Below are positions 24,031 through 35,530 of a stretch of 64,000 nt of DNA, piece by piece (within the stretch, counting starts at the first letter, position 1; every line of letters begins with the position of its first letter). The stretch lies in the NCBI RefSeq assembly GCF_038502225.1, contig NC_091312.1:27790190-27854189 (forward strand), in the 5' to 3' direction. Made by a program: the position numbers and the translations under genes. Below the pieces are notes generated by a model. The model was not told the origin of the DNA. It searched no databases and was given only the letters and a program-made list of their open reading frames with translations. The DNA is from Cherax quadricarinatus (taxonomy: Eukaryota > Arthropoda > Malacostraca > Decapoda > Parastacidae).

Positions 24031-24104
24031 AGATTCGTCTGTAAAAACTTGCATTTGTGGTCACAGAGGTGCCTGTGCTAACTTTCCTATGGTGTAGAAA
24101 TATA

Positions 24105-24225
24105 CGTAGTTGGATGAATCTTATTGTGGCTAGCTGGTCTAGTGGCTAACGCGACGGGCTGGAGTTTTGAGACTCTATGACCGCGGGTTCAATCCCGGCC
24201 GGGGGTATGGTTTCAGGTGCTGAGT
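24105..24225 (+). mobile_element. tRNA-derived SINE, inverted copy 2
   Basis: Head with TAGCTGGTCTAGTGGCTAAC and GGTTCAATCCC boxes, preceded by TAGTTGGATGAATCTTATTG, a leader also found at 28457. Because leader and tail continue as repeat sequence, it is not a functional tRNA gene. Confidence 0.85.
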
Positions 24226-24348
24226 ATTTGCATTATCACCCCTGAAACATCTCATTCCAGATGTGTTCTTTATGCTGTCAGATTTGGATTCAACACTCGC
24301 AGTTGTATGATGTAACCGGTACACATTCTTTGCCTTAGGGAAGTTTTT

Positions 24349-24424
24349 ATTAAGAGCAGGCTCGCTGTATAGCCCTTGTGGCTTAGCGCTTCTTTTTGAT
24401 TATAATAATAATATTAAGAGCAGG
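24349..24424 (+). mobile_element. 52-bp truncated SINE with 12-bp target duplication
   Basis: ATTAAGAGCAGG at 24349-24360 and again at 24413-24424 flanks a 52-bp insert containing AGCCCTTGTGGCTTAGCGC and ending in TAATAATAAT. The insert looks like a tRNA-derived head joined directly to a TAA tail. Confidence 0.85.
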
Positions 24425-24639
24425 AATATTTGGTTTGAATCTTAAAATAGTTTTTAGAGTAACTGGCGGAGTTACCCTTATGAATTCTGATGAATTGCAT
24501 TGCTCGACAAAACTATCCGCGTTTATCCAGATACTTCTTCAATTGTTGCTCAACTTTGTATTTTGTTGCACATATATATCATATATATCATTTGGTGTTG
24601 TTAAAATATTAGTTTCCAATATTTACGAACTGTATTTTG

Positions 24640-24800
24640 CATCCCTGATAACTTTTGTAACCCCTGATATTTTTTGCGACCAGCCCTCTGATAAATTTTG
24701 CAGCTTCTAATAACTCGTGTAGCACCTGGTATCTTTTGCAACCATTGATAACTTTTGCATTCTGATAATTTTTCCATCCCCTGATACATCCACCTGATAT
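24640..24800. repeat. Degenerate CTGATAACTTTTGCAACC repeats
   Basis: About eight units of 17-20 bp with core CTGATAACTTTTG / CTGATATTTTTTG. Confidence 0.8.
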
Positions 24801-25630
24801 CACTCTTTCATCCCAAGATTTAGAGCTGAATAGGTGCGGTCGGATGTGCGAATGTTTATTGAAGGAACCTGTAATGCTTTTAATGCTACTGCGATTAACA
24901 TTACACAGTAGATGTTTAAGTAAAGAGGAGAAATCACTGCTTGGTTTATTAGGTTTACAATCTAGCAACTGCACAAAGGGTCATCGAGGCTGCGTGTAAC
25001 CTTTACAGTAACCACCAGAGGAAAGCATATTTTAATCTCCAATATAGGGATTAAAGTAAATTATTCTATACATACTGACATTTGCACACCTCTAAGTTGT
25101 TTTTAGAACGTAGTCATTAAGAATGTATTGATATATTAATCAGAATATATACAAAGTGATGACTGTTATGCCACCACATGATTCTATTTTATTTAGATGC
25201 ATCAACAGTGCTAACGAATGTAACTACACAAAAAGAACATAAATCCTTAATAAAGTGGTATTACGATATTATTATTATAATGCATTACTATTATTATTAT
25301 TATTCTTGCTGCCTTAAAGAAACTGATTTGATAGTAAGAGCGTGTTTAGTAATGCACTTAGAAATAAATTTAAAGTGATGATATTATATCAGCAAAATAA
25401 AACCAGTTCAAATACTTGGAAAAAACATTGATAATGGTAAGTGATAATGAAAATGGTCAAACAGTAATTGTATATCTTTATATCAGGAAAAGATTGTATC
25501 ACTTTACTCAGCATCTGTAAAACAACATTTATAGAGTTTCGTAATCTGATGTACAGACAAAAAATAAATGTGTACCGAAAACCCTTCAAGGAAGGTGCAT
25601 TGATTTTGAAGAGCTCTTGATCAATGGGAT
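24801..25630. other. No gene recognised
   Basis: Strongly AT-rich. A trinucleotide tract (TAT)n lies near 25267-25302. Confidence 0.4.
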
Positions 25631-25639
25631 TGGAACTGC

Positions 25640-26100
25640 ACTCCCATGAACTGGATCAGACCTAATTGCCTCCCTCCCAAGAGCTGTGCAGGGGAGCGCT
25701 AATCCCGTAGGGGTGTTAGCTCCCTCCATGCATATGGCCCTTTAATACAACAGAAAAGAGGGTGAACTGGGAGTCTATTTCCATATCTTCCTACCTGATC
25801 ATTTCGCGTTTTGATCACCCTGACCTTGAAGCACAGCTTGAAGCCCCTGTGGCTCATTTGCGTCTTTAACTCTCTCTGAGCCCCCCCCCCCTTGTTCCTA
25901 TCCATGCCTCGGTCTATCACTGTCCGCCCTCCAAGTTGCCTTCTACAACGTCTCTCCTGGTCCTTCAGTCCTCTCGAGTTGTTAGATTCAGTTCTTTTTA
26001 CCACCTGTAGATCAGCCATCTCAACTCCGTGTATACTTGCCTATTGCCTATTTGTAGTTACAGGGGTAGTCTCAGCTCCTGGTCCTGTCTTCTGACTCGC
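25640..26100 (-). mobile_element. Decayed LINE-B-like fragment
   Basis: Minus-strand frame contains RELKTQMSHRGFK, matching KLKTQMSHRDVRK of LINE-B. At 26050-26100 'gttacaggggtagtctcagc' and 'tcctggtcctgtcttct' resemble a diverged LINE-B 3' UTR. The order of the two pieces suggests rearrangement or nested fragments. Confidence 0.6.
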
Positions 26101-26249
26101 CTTTTATCGGTTTACTCCCAACTAGCCTCGTGGAGCCTGTCATACATACTCCTAAAACTGTATATTAAGCACTATTTCGTATATGTCATTGCACTTCCTG
26201 ACCACCCTGAGGCCGAGGAAATACAGATGACGTCTCTGATTCATCTGTC

Positions 26250-26545
26250 CTTAAACTCGACTAGTAAAAGACACTGGAGAAAATGTAGAATAAACCCAGT
26301 GAAAAGCAGAGGTGAAGCACAATTAGAGAAAGCTGCTTTAACATTCGTTATTTAAAGCTTCAAAGTGCTACCAGCAGATAACAGAAATAGTGCCGGAGCA
26401 AAGGTTGGAGTGTGGTCTCTGTGGGCCTGCGGCCGCTAGCTCCAACAGCCAGGTTGACCAAGTTGTCAGCAGGAAAAGCCGACCTCAGGTCGGGATGCTG
26501 GAGGACCCTTGAAACCAGTCGGTCACAGGTTCGTGCCCTCATGTA
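26250..26545 (+). mobile_element. LINE C-terminal remnant
   Basis: Broken frames match the KCRINPVKSRG, then AASSNSQVDQ-type order: 'aataaacccagtgaaaagca' near 26290 and 'agctccaacagccaggttga' near 26440. Confidence 0.65.
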
Positions 26546-26774
26546 CGTTTCTTGCCTTAGAAACAGTCTGTACCTTTCTACTACATAATCCTCTGAATAT
26601 TTTGTATATCATTATCCTGTCTTTCTGCGTTGTTCGATCATTTAGTGCCATCAGGTTTAGCACTCTCCACTTCGTATAAAGGGTCATGAATGAATAACAG
26701 AAAAAGCTATTCGGTTGATATGCTCGGTATTATGCTTACTTCCACATCCTTCCTAATTGGGATGAGTGTATATG

Positions 26775-26819
26775 TACTCACCTATATGTGGTTACACTGT
26801 AACCACATATAGGTGAGTA
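26775..26819. repeat. 45-bp palindrome of LINE-B-type 3' ends
   Basis: TACTCACCTATATGTGGTTA plus CA, a 1-bp centre, then the exact reverse complement. The arm is the LINE 3' end 'aaccacatataggtgagta', comparable to 38097-38116. Confidence 0.95.
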
Positions 26820-26851
26820 ACCGTTACAGGAATTGAATCACTGCTCCTGGT

Positions 26852-27020
<169 letters not shown>

Positions 27021-28445
27021 CCGTTCAGTAGAGGCGCTGTCGCCTACACGGAAACGAGGGTGTAACGGATCTGAAGGACATGTAAACAAAGACTGGACTG
27101 ACGCTCCTAACACTATCACCAGGACACGGGGAAGGTCAGTCTGATCAGCGACAGCTGCTCTTGTATCTGATAAGCAACAAGACAGATTTCGTAATAGAAT
27201 AAAATTGTTGTTTTGACGGACTTAACATGTAGTTAGATGTGATTAGGGACGCTTCTGGTTGGCATTTCAATTTTGATCTGATGATTTTCAGACAAAAATA
27301 TTGGGAAGCAGTGGCAGCTGGCCAGCGCAGTGCATACTTGTTAGTTTCCTGTGCTTAGGGCAGTCTTGTCAGGTGGACGGTGGCTAGCTGCACTGGCTGA
27401 TGGTAATGATAGTCATAAAAAATATACTGTTCTGATAGCCGAACCCTGTCAGTGTTAAGCAGCTGCGAGAGGAGGCTCCCTCGTTGTGAAATGACGGTAA
27501 TGGACCCCCATTTATGTGGTAATTTGCCTTTTCTATTCATGATGGCTTATTTTGCCAGTTGTCTACAGTAATTATGTTGCATAATGAGCCCGAATAGCAT
27601 AGTCCCTGAGCCACTGTTATTTGTAGCGTCAGTAGTAGTAGTTATTTAAAAAAATATATAGAACATGTAGCTAGTGACTTGCGACATTGCCCATTGCACA
27701 GAAACCTCAGAAAGACGATAGAATTTTGAATACTTTTAGCATAATGATATTTGAACTGCATAACTTACAACTAGTTTATACACTTTTCATCGGGAGAGTT
27801 GAGATATATATTTTACAGTAGGGAGGGCAGGGAAAGGATTACGATTTTTATCCTAGGTATTTTTATCCTGGGGATCAGTACTGAGGTACTGATCTGGATT
27901 TTTTCTTTATCTCCTCCACTGTTAAGAAGCCCTAGCAGGACTCTTTTATCAGATTAATCATGATAGTTGGGTCTGAGCAACAGAGTTTTTAAGAAATCCA
28001 ATGTTGGGTTCTCTGTATATTTCAACCCCAACTGAGAAATATACAAACTATTACTCTTGTTTCTGTCTCCCTGTGGGTTTGAATCTCTGCGTGCTCATAG
28101 ATTTGTATTCGGATTTTGCCGAATCTTGACTACCATCCATCTATGTTTTTTATGTTATCTCTAGCGAGGAAATGTTGCAATTATCAAGGAATCACTGTAA
28201 GTCTTCGCTATTTCAAACGTAGGAAGAATGAAGCTGATTTTTATCTGGTAACAATGTACGATAAAAGATGTTCTGTAAATTTAACTTTAACAATTGACGA
28301 ATTGACCAGGACAAAATTAATAAAGAACTATCAGTCATGAGGACCCTGAACTCTCACTAGTGTTTGGAAAAGCTGAAAACAAAAGCATACAGGATTTGTA
28401 CCACTAAGAAAATGCGTTATGAACCCACTTAAAAACGTGAATATG
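27021..28445. other. No gene recognised
   Basis: Mixed, mostly AT-rich DNA. No coding, RNA or repeat feature can be supported. Confidence 0.4.
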
Positions 28446-28449
28446 TATA

Positions 28450-28565
28450 AATATACCTAGTTGGATAAATCTTATTGTAGCCAGCAGACCCAGTGGCTTA
28501 CGCGCTGGCCTGGAGTTTTACGACTTACTTGCCACGAGTTCAATACCCACGAATATGTATTCACA
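28450..28565 (+). mobile_element. Decayed tRNA-derived SINE
   Basis: Same family as 24105-24225: leader TAGTTGGATAAATCTTATTG, mutated A box (CAGACCCAGTGGCTTACGCG) and B box (GAGTTCAATACCC). Confidence 0.75.
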
Positions 28566-28789
28566 CTGAACGAAAGGTAATCTTAAGCTAATCTTAGGCG
28601 AGAGATTACCAAGATGTAACAAAAACTAAAGTGTTATTTGATAGGCAAAAGAAACACAGAGGTAACGAAAAGGCCTCAGGATAGTGTTAGAAGCCCCAAA
28701 TATTTTTATGTATATGCAAAACCCAAGTTTAGAACTACTTGTAGAATTGTTCCATCAAGGCATGGCACAACTTGCTACTTTTTGGCAAT

Positions 28790-30470
28790 GTCTGCTTCAT
28801 GAATGAGCCTCAAAACTCCATAAATGTATGCCAGATTTCCGACATTACCCTAACTCCGATAGATTTCGAAAAAGCCATTGACAACATGCCTATGCACTCA
28901 GCCCCGGGCCCAGACTCGTGGAACTCTGTTTTCATTAAGAACTGCAAGAAACCCCTCTCGCGTGCCCTAAGTACACTATGGAGGAGGAGCTTGGACATGG
29001 GTGAAATTCCACAGTCACTTAAAACAACGGATATAGCCCCACTCCATAAAGGTGGCAGCAAAGCATTAGCTAAGAACTATAGACCAATAGCTCTGACGTC
29101 CCACATCATAAAAATCTTTGAAAGAGTGCTAAGAAGCAGGATTGCAAATCACCTGGATTCCCAAAATCTGCACAATCCAGGGCAACATGGGTTCAGGGCA
29201 GGTCGCTCCTGCCTCTCACAACTACTGGATCACTATGACATGGCCTTGGATGCACTGGAAGAAAATCAGAATGCAGATGTAATATACACAGACTTTGCAA
29301 AAGCATTTGACAAATGCGATCATGGCGTAATAGCCCATAAAATACGTGCTAAAGGAATAACTGGGAAAGTGGGGACATGGATCTTCAACTTCCTAACAAA
29401 TCGAACACAAAGAGTAGTGGTCAACAGAGTTAAATCGGAGGCTGCCATAGTGAAGAGCTCTGTTCCACAAGGCACAGTACTCGCCCCCATCTTATTCCTT
29501 ATCGTCATATCAGACATAAACAGAGATATACACCACAGCACCGTATCATCCTTTGCGGATGATACTAGGATCTGCATGAGGCTGTCATCTGCTGAGGACG
29601 CGGTTAACCTCCAAGAAGATATAAACAAAGTTTTCCAGTGGGCAACGGTAAACAATATGATGTTCAATGAGGACAAATTCCAACTACTCCGTTATGGAAA
29701 ACTGGAGGAGATAATAATTAGAACAGAGTATACTACTGACTCCGGCCATACAATAGAGCGGAAAAATAATGTAAGGGACCTGGGAGTAGTAATGTCTGAG
29801 GATCTCACTTTCAAGGATCACAACAGTGCCACGATCGCACGTGCAAAGAAAATGATAGGATGGATAATGAGAACTTTCAAAACGAGAGATGCCAAGCCCA
29901 TGATGATCCTTTTCAAATCACTTGTTCTCTCTAGGCTGGAATACTGCTGTACATTAACATCTCCATTCAAAGCAGGTGAAATCGCAGATCTAGAGAGTGT
30001 ACAGAGATCCTTTACTGCACGTATAAGTTCTGTCAAGCACCTTAACTACTGGGAACGCTTGGAAGCACTTGGAAAATCTTGGATGGAATGGTCCCAAATC
30101 TGCACACAGAAATCACTCCCTACGAAAGTAAAAGACTGGGCAGGCGATGCAAAATGCCCCCAATAAAAAGTAGGGGCGCCATTGGTACACTAAGAGAAAA
30201 CACCATAAGTGTCCGGGGCCCAAAACTGTTCAACAGCCTCCCATCAAACATTAGGGGAATTGCCAATAAACCCCTGGCTGCCTTCAAGAGAGAGCTGGAC
30301 AGATACTTAAAGTCAGTGCCGGATCAGCCGGGCTGTGGCTCGTACGTTGGACTGCGTGCGGCCAGCAGTAACAGCCTAGTTTATCAGGCCCTGATCCATC
30401 GGGAGGCCTGGTCATGGACCGGGCCGCGGGGGCGTTGATCCCCGGAATAACTTCCAGGTAACCTCCAGGT
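28790..30470 (+). mobile_element. LINE-A copy 1: non-LTR reverse transcriptase
   Basis: Encodes most of a CR1/jockey-like reverse transcriptase, which copies the element RNA at a nicked genomic target. One frame (28772-30166) holds the domain in order: SAPGPDSWNSVFIKNC, KGGSKALAKNYRPIALTSHI, DVIYTDFAKAFDKCDHG, SVPQGTVLAPILFLIVISDI and the catalytic SFADDTR (near 29548). The N-terminal endonuclease is missing, so it is 5'-truncated. Relative to copy 3, 52 bp are missing at about 30067-30072 between two ACTTG copies; this shifts the frame, and the C-terminal segment continues in another frame (30079-30438, ending SWTGPRGR). The 3' end is CCCCGGAATAACTTCCAGGT plus CCAGGTAA repeats. It is the longest LINE-A copy here, but non-functional. 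Confidence 0.93.
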
Positions 30471-32958
30471 AAGCTGTGCCGGAAAGAAGGGGAAAGAGGC
30501 TGGCCTCAATGATAATTAAATCCTTAAAAGATTTTCCTAGAGTTGATAACCTCATTTGCCTTCCCCGTCAACACAAAAAAGGGAGAGGCAGAACCCCCAC
30601 TCACTCTACTGACAGTGAAAAAGTCAGAGTCCAGGTGAGCAAGAAAATTAAAGAGGGCAACACAGTGGGGGCAATCAGAATTATTACCAGTGAAGATACA
30701 GTTGCTCCCAGGGATGCTGACATGGCTGAAGCACTTAGAGGAAAGCACCCTGCCAGGGAATCCAGTGGCACCAACAGTTCCAACACCTCTGTCCCCACTA
30801 TGGAACCATTGATTGTGGAAGACTCAGACATTTACAAAGCAATAATGTCGTTCCCATCTGGCTCTGCTGGGGGTTACACTGGAATAAGGCCACAGCATTT
30901 AAAGGAAATGGTTAATCCAGTTATTGGGGAAATTGCAGAGACACTGCTTTCAGAGATCACAAGGTTCGTCAACAATTCCTTGGCTGGTCTGATTCCTGAT
31001 GAAATTAGACCTTTCTTTTTTGGTGTAACACTGTGTGCACTTAAAAAGAAGGATGGAGGAATTCGGCCAATTGCAGTAGGCAACACGTTACGCTGCCTCG
31101 TATCCAAAGCTGCTGTCCGAAGTATTCATGAACAGGCAGCCATGATGCTTCAACCAAACCAGCTTGGCTTTGGGGTCTCTCAAGGAAGTGAAGCAGCGGT
31201 TCATACAACAAGGGCATATATCAACAACCTGCCTGAGGACAATGCAGTGGTAAAATTAGATTTCAAGAATGCATTCAATCTCCTGAAAAGAGACGTGGTA
31301 TTAGCAGCAGTACAAGAACATTTTCCTGGTCTCTTCCCTTTTGTTTCAGCTGGGTATAGCAAGGAATCAATGCTTCTCTTTGGAGAGCATGAAATCACAT
31401 CATCGGAGGGTGTCCAACAAGGAGATCCTCTTGCACCATTTCTCTTCTGTATAGCAGTTAGGGAAATCACAGTCAGACTGACCAGCGAGCTAAACATCTG
31501 GTTCCTAGATGATGGCACACTAGCAGGTACAAAGGAGTCCCTCCTACATGACCGTACACAGGTAATGACATGTGAAATCATCTCAGTCAACAAGTGATAA
31601 ATGCAGTGAAATCAAAACTACCAGGAGCAGTAGTCATTACCCCCACAAATAGTGTCTTGCTAGGAGCACCTCTGGGAAGCAATGCCATTGACACAATTAT
31701 CAGGAAGAAATGGAAGAGTTAAGGAGAATGGAACAACGAATAGGCAATCTGGACACCCACGATGCCTTGTACATTCTCACAAAGTGCTTGAGTCTGCCCA
31801 GGTTGACATTTCCTAAGATGTGCACCTTCATATGATAACCCTATACTGCACGAATATGACAGTATTCTGAGGCAGATTTTTACGAAAGTACTTAACCTTA
31901 CTCTAGAAGACGGGCAGTGGAACCAAGCTACACTTCCAGTCAGACTAGGAGGCTTTGGTGTCCGCAAGTCATCACAGATTGCGTTACCTGCTTTTCTGTA
32001 CTCGTGTATTGCATCCAGAGAGCTTGTAGCAGCGATTCTCCCTGAACATCTTAGGGACAAGATTGGAGTCCAGGACCAAAAATTCATTGACGGAGCAATG
32101 ATCTGGGATAATCTAATGGGCTCTGAAACCAGACCTGCTCCCCCCAACAACTACAAACAATCGCACTGGGATGGTCCAGTAGTGGAAAATATAGCCTCAA
32201 CAATGCTTCAGAGTGTGTCAGGGAAGGATAGAGCCCGCCTCCTGGCAGTGAGAGCCCCTCATGCTGGGGACTTTCTGTTGGCTGTTTCCAACTCCAGCCT
32301 TGGCACACGCCTCGACCCACAGACCATCCGCATCGGTGTTGACCTTTGACTTGCTGCCCCTATTCTCGCCGAACACAGGTGTATTTGTGACAGTGAAGCA
32401 GCAGACCGATTCGGGTACCATGGTCTTGTGTGCCGTAAATCCGAGGGAAAGATTGCAAGACATGAGGAGGTTATTAACATTATCAAGAGGAGCCTCACAA
32501 CAGCTGGATGCCCAGCAGTAAGGGAGCCACCCCAACTATGCAGATGTGATGGTAGCCCGAAGCGTCCAGATGGTATCACCTGGACAGATGGGAAGCAGGT
32601 GGTGTGGGACTATACATGCGCATCTACTTTGCCTGATACCTATCTCCAATACACCAGGGAGGAAGGAGGGGCAGCTGCCAGCTTCAGGGAGTCCCAAAAG
32701 TCTAGAAAATATGGAGAACTTGCCCATCATTATATGTTTGTTCCCATAGGCTCAGAGACCCTTGGCTCATGGGGAAAGAGTGCATCTAAATTCCTTAAGG
32801 AGCTGGGAAAAAGACTCATCAGGGTAACTAGGGATCCCAGGGCAGCTAGTTTTCTGTTCCAGCGGCTCAGTACGACTGTTCAAAGGGGTAATGCCTGCTG
32901 TATTTTGGGCACACGCCCCAGCTCTGAGGAGCTGGATGAGATTTTCGCCTTATAATCG
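30471..32958 (+). mobile_element. R2-like retroelement, decayed (RT plus PD..D..K region)
   Basis: A second, unrelated reverse transcriptase. The frame 30476-31597 carries KKKDGGIRPIAVGNTLRCLV, QLGFGVSQGSEAAVHTTRA, VKLDFKNAFNLLKRD, EGVQQGDPLAPFLFCI and the catalytic-site string WFLDDGTLAGT (LDDG near 31506) in place of the usual FADD. Downstream homology continues with frame changes near 31570, 31705 and 31810 (LLGAPLGSNAIDTIIRKKW; EELRRMEQRIGNLDTHDALY; LPVRLGGFGVRKSSQIALPA) and an in-frame TGA at 32347-32349, probably from CGA. The last part has a C-x-C...H...C cluster (32380-32433), RPDG (32563-32574), VVWDYTC (Asp at 32608) and KSRKY, the layout of the restriction-like endonuclease of R2-type LINEs. 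Clade assignment within these elements is uncertain. No 5' start or 3' tail is evident. Confidence 0.8.
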
Positions 32959-33027
32959 GTGATACACACGTAACAACATGTACCTTATACGCCACCTTTA
33001 TATCAACATTGTATCTCTTAAATCTTC

Positions 33028-33325
33028 TGTACCATATTACCTGGAGGTTATTCCGGGGGAATACCTGGAGGTTATTCCGGGGATCAACGCCCCCGCGGCC
33101 CGGTCCATGACCAGGCCTCCCGATGGATCAGGGCCTGATCAACTAGGCTGTTACTGCTGGCCGCACGCAGTCCAACGTACGAGCCACAGCCCGGCTGATC
33201 CGGCACTGACTTTAGGTATCTGTCCAGCTCTCTCTTGAAGGCAGCTAGGGGTTTATTGGCAATTCCCCTAATGCTTGATGGGAGGCTGTTGAACAGTTTT
33301 GGGCCCCGAACACTTATGGTATTAT
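33028..33325 (-). mobile_element. LINE-A 3' end, copy 4
   Basis: Reverse complement of the LINE-A 3' end. A duplicated tail (TACCTGGAGGTTATTCCGGG twice) is followed by coding sequence for PLAAFKRELDRYLKSVPDQP and AASSNSLVDQALIHREAWSW. It is cut off near 33325 within the RGPKLFNSL segment. Confidence 0.92.
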
Positions 33326-33612
<287 letters not shown>

Positions 33613-33659
33613 AGGTACATAAAGGACTAGTCTAAATCTGCACAATGCCATAAAAATTT

Positions 33660-33990
33660 ACTGGAGTGAGCGATTTAGGAGAAAACTGTAAAGTAAACCC
33701 ATTGAAAGGCAGGGGTGCTGTGGGTACAATTAAGAGAACATTCTATCAACATCTGTGGGTCCAGGATTGTTTACCACTCTTACCACATGATATCAGAAAC
33801 ACTGTTGGAATAAGTGTAGAAATCTTAAAGAGGAATCTCAACAAGTACCTTCGCCAAGTGCCGGATCAACCAGGTTGTGATGTGATGGCCAGCAGCAGCA
33901 ACAGCCTTGTTGACCAGGTATACACCAGACAAGCCTTGCCCAGAGCCGGGCTGCGGGAGTAGGAAAACAATTGATACCCGTCAAAGGTAA
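33660..33990 (+). mobile_element. LINE C-terminal fragment (sister of LINE-A)
   Basis: An open frame of 98 codons (33666-33962) gives CKVNPLKGRGAVGTIKRTFY, LPHDIRNTVGISVEILKRNL and YLRQVPDQPGC, then ASSSNSLVDQVYTRQA, and ends SerAla-free 'RAGLRE'. It resembles the 15613-15963 family more than LINE-A. Confidence 0.8.
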
Positions 33991-34185
33991 AATATAAAAA
34001 ATATATCCCTATGAAATAGCCTATTTATCCTTCGTCACCATAACACATCAGCAGCAAGAGGATAAAAGTTTCAATTCTTCTCGTTATTATTAAATCACTA
34101 TTTTAGCGGAGACTCTTGTCAGAATTTTATATTAAATTTAAATCTTTAGAACAATAATACGAAGATAAAAATCGTTTGTATTCGG
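33991..34185. other. No gene recognised
   Basis: AT-rich spacer. Confidence 0.4.
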
Positions 34186-34189
34186 CTGC

Positions 34190-34650
34190 CGAGCTCATTG
34201 TTTGCTGTCTGGCCTGGTGGGCCGGAAATGATGTGTGGTCGGTCATTGTGTGGTTATGTGGTCGCGTGGTGTGGTCCGTCATTGTTTGTTATAATATGAC
34301 CTCTCATGGTGTGGCTGGTCATTGTGCTTATAATGTCGTCTATGGTGTGGTTGGTTATAATGTGGCTGCATGGTATGGCTGGTTATAATGTGGCCTCATG
34401 GTGTGGATGGTTATTATTATGTTGCCTGGTGTGGTTGGTTATAATGTGGCCACAGGATGTGGTTGATCATTATGTTACAATGTGGCTGCATTGTGTGGCT
34501 GGTCATTGTGGTTATACTGTGACCAGTCAGAGTGTAGTTGGTCAGTATATTGGTAGTATGTGGCCTCATGGTGTAGAGAGTCATAATGTAGGAACAGTGT
34601 GACCTCTCATGGCATGGTTAGTTATGATGTGGCCTCATTGTATGGTGGGA
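34190..34650. repeat. Degenerate GGTGTGGCTGGTTATAATGT minisatellite
   Basis: Imperfect units of about 20-28 bp with core GTGTGGTTGGTTATAATGTG and GGCCTCATG. Confidence 0.85.
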
Positions 34651-34739
34651 ACCGGTTTAGCTGGTACCAGTGCGAACAGTAGTGATACTTTTGTTTTCAT
34701 ATTGAAATATTGACTTAACAGCAATGTAATGCTACGCTG

Positions 34740-35530
34740 TCCTGTATCATCGTCATTTGCGGATGGCACTAAAATAAGCACGAAAAATCACCTCGGTAGA
34801 GACACGGTAAAAATGCAGGTGATAACTTCAATTGTGATAAGTTACAGCTAATTAGATATGGAAAAAAAATGAAGAACTCAACAGGAACATTTTATACAAA
34901 CCCAAGTGGGTTATCAAATAGAACGAAAGGAATCCTTGAAAGACTTGGGAGTATGTTAGCTAACTTTTTTTTTTTTTTTTTAAACAGAGTAAGGAAAATG
35001 TCACGACAGTTAGGAAAATGACGGAGTGGAAAATGAGAACTTTCAAAGTAAGGGAAATAGTCAAGTGGTAACACGTTTCAAATTGTTTGTGCTATCTCAT
35101 TTAGAGTATTGTTCACTGTTGACGACCCCGTTCAGGCAAGGGAGATAACAGAACTGCGACGGATGCAGAGATCATTTACGGCCCTCACAAAGCCAATAAA
35201 GCATTTAAATTACTGGGAATATCTCACAGTCCTATATGCACTCGCTGGAGCTGTTGAGAGATACAGTATACGTAGAAAGTTCCTAAAGGTCTGTTCCTAA
35301 ATCGGCAATAACAACATACAGGATTGAGAGATATGGGAGAAAGTGTGAAATATACCCAGTGTAAAGTAGGGGTGCCGTGGGCATAGTAAGAGATCATTGT
35401 ATCAGTATCACCAGGTGCCAGATCAACCAGGTTACGATGGTTATTTGGGTCAGCGGTCCACTAGCAGCAACAGCCTGGTTGACCCAGCCCAAGGATGAGC
35501 TCTGGGATAAGAACTTTAGGAATTCATTAA
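34740..35530 (+). mobile_element. Decayed LINE, RT to C-terminus
   Basis: Broken frames show, in LINE order, SSFADGTKIS (mutated FADD box, near 34770), NCDKLQLIRYGK, KMRTFKVRE, SIVH/RPRSGKGDN, then the KVGVPWA and AGARST-like ends. A T run interrupts it near 34964-34981. Many stops; old copy. Confidence 0.7.

Noticed and set aside
24126..24200. Functional tRNA gene
   Set aside because: A and B boxes are present, but the leader and tail are shared with other dispersed copies and an inverted copy lies 100 bp away; tRNA-derived SINE.
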